Shown here: positions 1 to 6,100 of the stretch, piece after piece
How positions within the stretch are numbered: the stretch's first letter is position 1
Layout: each line of letters begins with the position of its first letter
Assembly (NCBI GenBank): GCA_012800625.1
Contig: JAAZIY010000324.1
Span: forward strand, 1-6,888
DNA length: 6,888 bases
Direction of reading: 5' to 3'
Source: Lentisphaerota bacterium
GTDB lineage: Bacteria; Verrucomicrobiota; Lentisphaeria; Oligosphaerales; Oligosphaeraceae
The notes under the pieces: generated by a model
What the model saw: only the letters and a program-made list of their open reading frames with translations
Database searches by the model: none
Told to the model about the DNA's origin: nothing
Position numbers and translations under genes: made by a program

Positions 1-4
1 GGTG

Positions 5-37
5 TAGCGGGGTCGGAGCGCCGGCATCCTTGCCGGC
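5..37 (+). repeat. Dispersed GCCGGC hairpin repeat, copy 1
   Basis: A 15-base tail (5-19, TAGCGGGGTCGGAGC) is followed by GCCGGC, a 6-base spacer and a second GCCGGC (20-37). The two GCCGGC blocks pair, and A26 with T31 extends the stem to 7 bp with a 4-base loop. The same tail and stem recur in opposite orientation at 1708-1739, with a changed loop. This shows that it is a repeat family and not a one-off hairpin. It resembles REP-type intergenic elements, but no transposase lies nearby and its role is unknown. Confidence 0.75.
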
Positions 38-163
38 ATACAACCAACTAAGATAAAAACAAACCAGAGATTAAAACCAACCACAGAAAAGCAAACCCCC
101 TAGGTGCATTCGCGTTCCACGGCGTTATTTGTGTTTTTAAAGCAGATGGGGTTGTATGCCGGC
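32..163. repeat. 14-bp inverted repeat pair enclosing 104 bp
   Basis: GCCGGCATACAACC at 32-45 is the exact reverse complement of GGTTGTATGCCGGC at 150-163. The left arm is the distal half of the hairpin repeat plus eight flanking bases. The pair may therefore be the ends of a small decayed element or of a larger stem. The enclosed bases are A/C-rich and show no gene. Confidence 0.55.
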
Positions 164-165
164 TT

Positions 166-192
166 GTCCCAGCTCCAGTCCCAAAAGTCCCA
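166..192 (+). repeat. GTCCCA short tandem repeat
   Basis: GTCCCA occurs at 166-171, 178-183 and 187-192, with the variant GCTCCA at 172-177. The first three 6-base units are head to tail, and the fourth follows after three A residues. On the minus strand this reads as repeated TGGGAC, giving three G3 runs. It is a short intergenic tract with no known function. Confidence 0.5.
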
Positions 193-233
193 TGTTATCA
201 TTTACGCAAACACCCCGAAATGCGACCCGGGAC

Positions 234-262
234 TTGAAGTTAGGCCTTTAATTGAGTATAGT
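234..262 (+). promoter_or_regulatory. Candidate sigma70-type promoter for larA
   Basis: TTGAAG (234-239; 4 of 6 to the -35 consensus) and TATAGT (257-262; 5 of 6 to the -10 consensus) are separated by 17 bases, the optimal spacing. Transcription would begin near 269, leaving a leader of about 130 bases before the larA start chosen here. This is prediction from hexamers only. Confidence 0.4.
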
Positions 263-338
263 TACAGTATCCATGATTTTGCTTTCCCTTCAGGGGGCGG
301 CTTGGCACATACTCCAGCGAAGCCCCGCAAAGCTGATG

Positions 339-368
339 TTGCAGTTTTATACTTTTGCTCAATATAGT
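339..368 (+). promoter_or_regulatory. Weaker alternative promoter close to larA
   Basis: TTGCAG (339-344; only 3 of 6) and TATAGT (363-368; 5 of 6) are 18 bases apart. It would give a short leader of roughly 28 bases before the ATG at 403. The -10 hexamer is identical to that of the candidate at 257-262. It is the weaker choice because of its poor -35. Confidence 0.22.
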
Positions 369-402
369 TTGTAGACGGGTGATGCGCATGACTGAAGACT
401 GT

Positions 403-1680
403 ATGGCGGTCCAGGTTCCCTATGATAAAGACGAGTTGAGTTTTACCCTGCCGCGGCGGCGCCTAGCCGGCGTCTTTGCTCCGGCTCTGGCGCAAAAGCG
501 TCCGGCATTTCCTGAAAAGGAAATACTGTCCAGGGCCTTGGCGGAGCCTTTCGGCTCTCCTCGGCTCGAAGAGCTTGCCAGAGGCAAGCGGTCCGCCGTC
601 ATTATCGCCAGCGACCATACGCGGCCGGTGCCCAGCAAGCTGATTATGCCGGCTCTGCTCAGCGCTCTGCGACAGGCTAATCCCGGAATGCAGATCAGCA
701 TACTGATCGCCACCGGCTTCCACCGCGCCAGCAGCAACGAAGAGCTGCGCTATAAGTTCGGCGATGAAATCGTCGAAAATGAACGCATCATCATGCATGA
801 CTGTCGGGACAAAAACTTTCTGCTCAGCCTGGGGCGGCTGCCCTCGGGCGGGGAACTATGGCTGAATAAGCTGGCACTGCAATGCGATTTGCTGCTGGCC
901 GAGGGCTTTATAGAACCGCATTTCTTCGCCGGCTTTTCCGGCGGACGCAAAAGCGTGCTGCCCGGCATAGCCGGAGAGCAAAGCGTGCTGAGCAATCACT
1001 GCGCGGAGTTCATTGATTCCCGGCAGGCGCGGGCCGGCTGTCTGGAGGGCAACCCCATGCACGAGGATATGCTTTGGGCAGCCCAAAAAGCCGGATTGGC
1101 ATTCATCGTGAACGTTATTCTCAACCAGGACAAGCAGATCATAGCCGCCTACGCCGGGCATCCGGAATCGGCTCATCTGGCCGGCTGCGAAAAGCTTAGG
1201 CGGCTGGCGCTTTGCGAGGTCCCCGAAAGCCAGATCATAATTGTGGGCAATGGCGGTTATCCGCTGGACCAGAATATCTACCAGGCGGTAAAGGGCATGA
1301 GCGCGGCGGAAAGCGCCATCGCCCCCGGCGGAGTCATCATTATGCTGGCCGCCTGCCGGGACGGACATGGCGGCGAGGCTTTTTATCGCAGCCTGGCCGA
1401 GGCTTCTTCGCCCCTCGAGCTGCTGCAGAAAATCCGCCGTGTGCCGGCGGCAAAGACCCGGCCCGACCAGTGGGAAAGCCAGATATTGGCAAGAATTCTG
1501 GCTAAAAACCCGGTGATCATGGTCAGCGAGCCGAAAAATCATGCGCTTATCGAGGCCATGCATATGCTGGCTGCTACTGATGTCGAACAGGCCCTGCAAA
1601 TGGCTAGAGAAAAAACCGGCGCAAAAGCTAAAATTGCCGTTATCCCCGATGGAGTAGCCGCCATAGTGCGAAAAATATAG
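403..1680 (+). CDS. larA: Nickel-pincer lactate racemase family protein LarA
   Basis: Predicted cytoplasmic 2-hydroxyacid racemase or epimerase that uses the nickel-pincer nucleotide (NPN) cofactor, with interconversion of L- and D-lactate as the classic reaction. From ATG 403 it is 425 aa, against about 424 for the L. plantarum enzyme as I recall it, and it aligns from the first residues (MAVQVPYDK). Visible motifs are SDHTRPVP (70-77, with D71 and R74), ATGFH (H107, catalytic), EGFIEPHFFAGFSGGRKS (H173 catalytic; K183, the lysine that carries the cofactor), NH199 (nickel ligand) and QAVKGM (K297). Each sits one position before its L. plantarum counterpart. There is no signal peptide or membrane segment. 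In-frame starts at TTG 355, GTG 379, ATG 382 and ATG 388 are possible. No clear Shine-Dalgarno sequence decides between them, and 403 is chosen by homology. larB, larC and larE, needed to make NPN, are not in the window. Other family members act on malate, hexonates or aryl-lactates, so lactate as substrate is likely but unproven. Confidence 0.92.
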   Translation: MAVQVPYDKDELSFTLPRRRLAGVFAPALAQKRPAFPEKEILSRALAEPFGSPRLEELARGKRSAVIIASDHTRPVPSKLIMPALLSALRQANPGMQISILIATGFHRASSNEELRYKFGDEIVENERIIMHDCRDKNFLLSLGRLPSGGELWLNKLALQCDLLLAEGFIEPHFFAGFSGGRKSVLPGIAGEQSVLSNHCAEFIDSRQARAGCLEGNPMHEDMLWAAQKAGLAFIVNVILNQDKQIIAAYAGHPESAHLAGCEKLRRLALCEVPESQIIIVGNGGYPLDQNIYQAVKGMSAAESAIAPGGVIIMLAACRDGHGGEAFYRSLAEASSPLELLQKIRRVPAAKTRPDQWESQILARILAKNPVIMVSEPKNHALIEAMHMLAATDVEQALQMAREKTGAKAKIAVIPDGVAAIVRKI

Positions 1681-1683
1681 CAG

Positions 1684-1707
1684 CGGGAATGGGAACGGGA
1701 ACGGGGA
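1684..1707 (+). other. G-quadruplex motif of four 6-base repeats
   Basis: The units CGGGAA, TGGGAA, CGGGAA and CGGGGA run head to tail. They supply four G runs (1685-1687, 1691-1693, 1697-1699, 1703-1706) separated by exactly three bases each, which fits the canonical three-tetrad quadruplex pattern. It lies on the coding strand starting 4 bases after the larA stop, so it would be present in the mRNA. It abuts the hairpin repeat at 1708. A role in 3'-end stability or termination is inference. Confidence 0.55.
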
Positions 1708-1739
1708 GCCGGCTGGAAGCCGGCGCTCCGACCCCGCTA
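1708..1739 (-). repeat. Dispersed GCCGGC hairpin repeat, copy 2 (inverted)
   Basis: Read on the minus strand, this is TAGCGGGGTCGGAGC followed by GCCGGC, TTCCA and GCCGGC. The tail is identical to copy 1 over 15 bases. The loop differs (TTCCA against ATCCTT), but the base pair next to the stem is kept as T-A in place of A-T, suggesting selection for the hairpin. Copies 1 and 2 face each other on either side of larA. The hairpin could protect or end the larA transcript, but no U-run follows it. Confidence 0.75.
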
Positions 1740-1830
1740 TAGGCGCGGCCATGTTTTATATTGGGCTTATTAAGTTTATCTTTATGCCCGCGTCTTGTCC
1801 CCTGGCGTATTAGGGCTAAAAATCCCTTTC

Positions 1831-1856
1831 GTGTATCTTGGTGTGTCTTGGTGTCC
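1831..1856. repeat. 10-bp tandem repeat GTGT(A/G)TCTTG
   Basis: Two full units (1831-1840 and 1841-1850) differ at one base, and a partial third unit, GTGTCC, follows. On the minus strand it reads as CACCAAGACAC-like sequence, a type of intergenic filler I associate with several environmental phyla. That association is from memory. No function is assigned. Confidence 0.45.
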
Positions 1857-1922
1857 TCCCCTGCTCTGCTGCACGATTACTCATGGCGCGGCTGTTTTTC
1901 TTTTTATTTGGCCTATTTTCAC

Positions 1923-1950
1923 TTGACAAGCGCCTTGTTTTGGCTACACT
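1923..1950 (+). promoter_or_regulatory. Promoter of the isomerase gene
   Basis: A perfect TTGACA -35 (1923-1928) is followed after 16 bases by TACACT (1945-1950; 4 of 6). An A/T-rich stretch just upstream could act as an UP element. Transcription would begin near 1957, giving a leader of about 65 bases. TATAGC at 1950-1955 is closer to a -10 by eye, but the 21-base spacing is too long. The promoter overlaps the dyad at 1928-1978, so regulation by a bound repressor is plausible. Confidence 0.55.
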
Positions 1951-1978
1951 ATAGCTATACGCCAAACGAAAGGCGCTT
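1928..1978. promoter_or_regulatory. Long dyad over the promoter, operator candidate
   Basis: The left arm AAGCGCCTTGTTTTGGC (1928-1944) and the reverse complement of the right arm, AAGCGCCTTTCGTTTGGC (1961-1978), share a perfect 9-base outer part and a near-identical inner part. The centre contains a perfect 10-base palindrome, TATAGCTATA (1950-1959). The dyad begins at the last base of the -35 and covers the -10 and the expected start site, the usual place for a dimeric repressor. No regulator gene is in the window, so the protein is unknown. A cruciform or mRNA stem is a second reading. Confidence 0.5.
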
Positions 1979-2010
1979 TCAGCTTCTTACCCCCAACCCC
2001 ATAACAAAAA

Positions 2011-2016
2011 AGGAAG
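2011..2016 (+). promoter_or_regulatory. Ribosome binding site of the isomerase gene
   Basis: AGGAAG lies 6 bases before the ATG at 2023, inside a purine-rich stretch. It fixes the start of the isomerase gene and is the only clear Shine-Dalgarno sequence before any of the three genes. Confidence 0.7.
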
Positions 2017-2022
2017 AGCAAA

Positions 2023-3021
2023 ATGTCGCGACCAGTCACAATTTTCACCGGTCAATGGGCCGACCTGCCCCTGGCCGAACTCGCTCCGCTGATCAAGTCC
2101 TTTGGCTACGACGGGCTCGAGCTGGCCTGCTGGGGCGACCATTTCGATGTGGAGAAGGCCGCCGCCAGCACGGCATACTGCGAAGGCCAAAAAAAGCTGT
2201 TGGCCAAGGCGGGTCTGCAATGCTGGGCCATCAGCAACCACCTGGCCGGACAACTCACCTGCGACCCCAACAATGACGCGCGCTCGAACAACTTCGGCAA
2301 TCTGCCGGCGGAATGCAACGACAACGCCGAAAAGAAGCGGCAGTGGGCCATCAAGTCAATGAAGCAGTCGGCCAAGGCGGCACACAACATGGATGTGAAG
2401 GTGGTCAACGGCTTCACCGGCTCGCCTATCTGGCATATGCTCTACAGCTTCCCGCCAGCCAGCGACAAGATGATCAATGACGGCTTCAAGTACTTCGCCG
2501 ACGTCTGGAACCCCATACTGGACGAGTTCGACAAGTACGGCATTCGCTTCGCCCTGGAAGTACACCCCACCGAAATCGCCTTTGACATACATACGGCTCA
2601 GCGGGCACTGGAAGCCCTGGACATGCGCCCCGCATTCGGATTCAACTTCGACCCCAGCCACCTGGTCTGGCAAGGCGTGGACCCGGCCGAGTTCATCAAG
2701 GCCTTCCCCGAACGCATCTATCACGTGCATATCAAGGACGCCAAGCTGACCCTGGACGGACGCAGCGGCATACTCTCATCACACCTGAATTTCGGCGAGC
2801 CTAACCGCGGCTGGGACTTCAGAAGCCCGGGGCACGGCGAGGTGGACTTCGAGGAAATCATGCGTGAGCTGAACCGCATTGGCTACAATGGGCCGCTCTC
2901 GGTAGAATGGGAAGACAGCGGCATGGACCGGGAATACGGTGCCCAGGATGCCTGCAATTTCGTGCGCAGCATCGACTTCTCACCCTCTGGCACGGCCTTT
3001 GACGCCGCCTTCAACCAGTAA
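2023..3021 (+). CDS. Sugar phosphate isomerase/epimerase, TIM barrel
   Basis: This 332-aa soluble protein belongs to the xylose-isomerase-like (AP endonuclease 2, IolE-type) TIM-barrel superfamily, whose members isomerise, epimerise or dehydrate sugars and inososes with a divalent metal. Strand and ligand motifs appear in order: GYDGLEL (28-34), ALEVHP with E179, FNFDPSH with D210 and H213, YHVHIKD with H236, and LSVEWED with E295. E179, D210, H236 and E295 fit the four metal ligands of the fold. Residues about 246-273 form a longer polar insertion, ending in the SPGHGEVDF loop typical of the larger members of this family. There is no signal peptide, so it should act in the cytoplasm. It has its own promoter, dyad and ribosome binding site, and a terminator-like hairpin closes it, so it appears to be a single-gene unit. 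The exact substrate cannot be read from the sequence, and no sugar dehydrogenase or transporter lies beside it to help. Confidence 0.88.
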   Translation: MSRPVTIFTGQWADLPLAELAPLIKSFGYDGLELACWGDHFDVEKAAASTAYCEGQKKLLAKAGLQCWAISNHLAGQLTCDPNNDARSNNFGNLPAECNDNAEKKRQWAIKSMKQSAKAAHNMDVKVVNGFTGSPIWHMLYSFPPASDKMINDGFKYFADVWNPILDEFDKYGIRFALEVHPTEIAFDIHTAQRALEALDMRPAFGFNFDPSHLVWQGVDPAEFIKAFPERIYHVHIKDAKLTLDGRSGILSSHLNFGEPNRGWDFRSPGHGEVDFEEIMRELNRIGYNGPLSVEWEDSGMDREYGAQDACNFVRSIDFSPSGTAFDAAFNQ

Positions 3022-3026
3022 GCACT

Positions 3027-3060
3027 GACCCCGACTCTTGGCGAGCCGGGGTCTGCTCTT
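3027..3060 (+). terminator. Terminator-like hairpin after the isomerase gene
   Basis: GACCCCG (3027-3033) pairs with CGGGGTC (3047-3053). After one A-C mismatch, CTC (3035-3037) pairs with GAG (3043-3045), leaving a 5-base loop. The stem begins 5 bases after the stop codon. The following TGCTCTTCTG is pyrimidine-rich but lacks a clean U-run, so termination may be partial. It separates the isomerase gene from dnaE. Confidence 0.55.
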
Positions 3061-3085
3061 CTGCCAGGCCCCGGCTTTCCCCTCT

Positions 3086-3115
3086 TTGTCTCAGGAACCC
3101 CCTTCAATCTATTAA
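3086..3115 (+). promoter_or_regulatory. Candidate dnaE promoter, possibly leaderless
   Basis: TTGTCT (3086-3091; 4 of 6) and TATTAA (3110-3115; 4 of 6) are 18 bases apart. A start about 7 bases after the -10 would fall at or next to the dnaE ATG at 3123. Bases 3103-3122 hold no purine-rich Shine-Dalgarno sequence, which agrees with a leaderless or near-leaderless message. Both hexamers are only moderate matches. Confidence 0.3.
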
Positions 3116-3122
3116 CATATCT

Positions 3123-6100
3123 ATGTCATTTCCTTTTGTTCACCTGCATGTTCACAGCGACTACAGCATGCTTGACGGTGCCATACGCTGTTCGGACCTG
3201 GTCGGTCAAGCAAAAAAATTCGGCATGCCGGCCATAGCGGTCACCGACCACGGCAATATGTCGGCTTGTTTCGAGCTTTTGCAGGAGGGCAAAAAACAGG
3301 GTGTCAAGCCTATTTTGGGCTGTGAGTTCTATGTTGCGCCTGGCTCGCACCTGGTCAAGGACCAGTCACTGCCCAACTATCAGGGGCACCACCTGGTCTG
3401 CCTGGCCGAAAACCTGCAGGGCTACCAGAACCTCTGCCATCTTAACGAGGAGGCCTGGCTGCGCGGGTTTTATTACAAGCCCAGGGTGGACAAGGAGCTG
3501 CTCAAGAAGTATAGCGAAGGCCTGATTGCTCTGAGCGCCTGCCTGGGTGGCGAAATACCCACACTGCTGGCTAAAAACAAGGAGGAAGAGGCCGAGGCCA
3601 CCCTGGTGCAGTACCTGCAAATCTTCGGCAAGGAGAATTTCTTCATCGAGCTACAGGACCACGGCCTCGAGGAACAGGCCCTGGTCAACCCCAAGCTCAT
3701 CGAGCTGGCCAAAAAACACCAGGTAGGCATGGTGGTCTGCAACGACGCGCATTACCTGCGCCGCGAGGACGCCCAGGCGCACGACCTCTTCCTCTGCATA
3801 GGAACGCAGACCAATATCCATGACGAAAAACGCTTCCGCTTCGCAAACAACGAGTTCTATCTCAAAAGCCCGGAAGAGATGCACAAGCTCTTCCCCGAGC
3901 TGCCCGAAGCCTACCAGAACACCGTGGAAATCGCCCGACGCTGCGAAGTGAGGCTGCCCACCGTCAGCGAAGACAAAGTCAACCATTATCCCGAGTTCCC
4001 GGTGCCCGAAGGCATGAGCAGGGAAGCTTACCTGCGTCAACAATGCCTGAAAGGTATGCAATGGCGCTACGGCCAGGACTTTGCCAGCCCGGACCTGGAC
4101 GAGGAGGCAAAAAGCAAGCTGGCAAGAATGGACTATGAGCTAGGCGTGATCGCCGCCAGTGGATTCACCAGCTACTTCCTGGTGGTCTGGGACTTCCTGG
4201 CCTACGCCGCCAAACAGGATATACCACTGGGGCCGGGCAGAGGCAGCGGAGCAGGTAGCATCGTCGCATACGTGCTGGGCATCACGCACATAGACCCGCT
4301 GCGCTACGGCCTGCTATTCGAACGCTTCCTGAACCCCGAAAGAGTCAGCCCGCCGGACTTCGACATAGACCTCTGCGAGCGCAGACGACACGAAGTTATA
4401 GAGTATGTGCGCCATAAGTACGGCGCCGAAAACGTGGTGCAGATCGGCACCTTCGGAACCCTGAAGGCAAAGGCGGTCATCAAAGACGTGGCCAGAGCCA
4501 TGGGGCGCAGCGTGGACGACGCCAACCGCATCACCAAGCTAATCCCCAACGACCCAAAGATGACCCTGACAAAAGCCATGCACGGCGATGCAAAAAACAA
4601 CCTGGCGCCCAGCAAAGAACTGCAGGACTTGCATGACAACAACCCCTGGGTGCAGGAGCTCTGGAAATTCGCCCTCACCCTGGAGGGCATGAACCGCAAC
4701 CTGAGCATACACGCCGCCGGAGTCATCATCAGCGACCAGCGAGTCTCAAACATAGTGCCCATCGCCAAAGGCGCCGGAGATGAACCCATAACCCAATTCT
4801 CCGCAGGACCCTGCGAAGAGCTGGGACTGCTTAAAATGGACTTCCTCGGCCTGAAAACCCTGACCATTATTCAAGATGCCCTGGACCTGATCAAAAAGCA
4901 CGAGGGCAGGGACATCAAAAGCAATGACATCCCCATCGAGGACAAGGCCAGCTTTGAACTGCTGAACCAGGGACAGACCATAGCCATATTTCAGTTGGAA
5001 AGCGCCGGCATGCAAAGCCTCTGCCGCCGCTTCGGAGTGAGCCGCCTTGAAGACATCATCGCGCTCATCGCACTGTACAGACCCGGCCCCATAAAGTTCC
5101 GCGATGAGTTCATCGCGCGCAAAACCGGACGCATCCCGGTGGACTACGAGCTGCCCGAAATGCAGCCCATACTCGAGGAAACCTACGGCATCATGCTCTA
5201 TCAGGAGCAGATCATGCAGGTGGTGCAGGCCGTGGCCGGCTTCTCCCTGGGCAACGCCGACATACTGCGCCGCGCCATGGGCAAAAAAGACGTCGAGGTC
5301 ATGCTCGAACAATTCGGCAAGTTCCAGCAGGGCTGCCAAAAGAGGAACCTGCCCGAGCCAGTCATTAAAAGCATCTGGGACAAGATAGTCATGTTCGCCG
5401 GCTACGGCTTCAACAAGTCGCATAGCGCCGCCTACGCCCTGCTCTCCTACCGCACCGCCTGGCTGAAGGCCAACTACCCGGTGCACTTCATGGCGGCGGT
5501 GCTCTCCAGCGAACAGGGAAATGCCGAAAAGCTGAGCTTCTACCTGAAAGAATGCCGCAGCATGAATATCAGGATACTGCCCCCCGACGTGAATGTCTGC
5601 GACAGCTGCTTCTCGGTGGACGGCGACAACATACGCTTCGGACTGGCCGCCGTCAAAGGCGTAGGCTCGGCCACCGTGGCCAGCATCATCAAAGCCAGAC
5701 AGGAAGGCGGAGCCTTCAAAGACCTCAACGACTTTTGCGAACGGGTGGAGAACAACAGCAAAAAGAACCTGGAAAACCTGATCAAGGCCGGCGCGCTGGA
5801 CTGCTTCGGCCTGCGGCGCTCGCAGCTGCTGGCAGTCTGCGAGGACGCCCTGGCCATAGCCGCTCAGGCCATCAAGGATCGCCAAAGCGGCCAAGGCTCA
5901 CTGTTTGACATGCTCGCCCCAGAGGAGCGCAAGGTAGTGGAGTTGCCGGTGCTAGACCTGCCTGAATGGAGCCTGGGCGACATACTAGACTACGAAAAAG
6001 AGCTGCTGGGCTTCTATATCAGCGGGCATCCCATAGCCGAATCACAAGAGCTGGTGGATAAGTTCCAGCTTGACGACCTCAGCGTTATCCAGCAGATGCC

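Larger units (their letters stand above)
1..402. other. Intergenic region upstream of larA
   Basis: No convincing gene is present. From left to right the region holds a GCCGGC hairpin repeat, an A/C-rich tract poor in T (about 38-110), the second arm of a 14-bp inverted repeat, a GTCCCA tandem tract and two candidate promoters. A reading frame from a GTG at 104 to 367 exists, but it matches no family I know and has no ribosome binding site. I recognise no riboswitch fold. The start of the window may cut the first repeat from its left neighbour. Confidence 0.6.
1681..2022. other. Intergenic region between larA and isomerase gene
   Basis: This stretch holds a G-quadruplex motif and the second hairpin repeat just after larA. 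These are followed by a 10-bp tandem repeat, a T-rich tract (about 1894-1920), and the promoter, dyad and ribosome binding site of the isomerase gene. No protein gene or RNA gene is recognised. No hairpin followed by a U-run is seen after larA, so how its transcript ends is unclear. Confidence 0.6.

Noticed and set aside
104..367. Open frame of 87 codons upstream of larA
   Set aside because: It starts at GTG with no ribosome binding site, runs through the GTCCCA repeat and a candidate promoter, and resembles no protein family I know.
856..1752. Antisense open frame of 298 codons across larA
   Set aside because: It is the mirror of a conserved gene and runs through the hairpin repeat and G-rich tract. 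No domain is seen.
1894..1920. T-rich tract as the U-run of a larA terminator
   Set aside because: No stable hairpin immediately precedes it, and it lies more than 200 bases after the larA stop.
1761..2276. Open frame of 171 codons starting before the isomerase gene
   Set aside because: It runs through the promoter and dyad and then overlaps the isomerase in another frame. Its hydrophobic start reflects T-rich intergenic DNA.
4746..5894. Long antisense open frame of 382 codons inside dnaE
   Set aside because: It lies wholly within a clear dnaE and arises because the strong codon bias there avoids triplets that read as stops on the other strand. Its sequence shows no recognisable domain.
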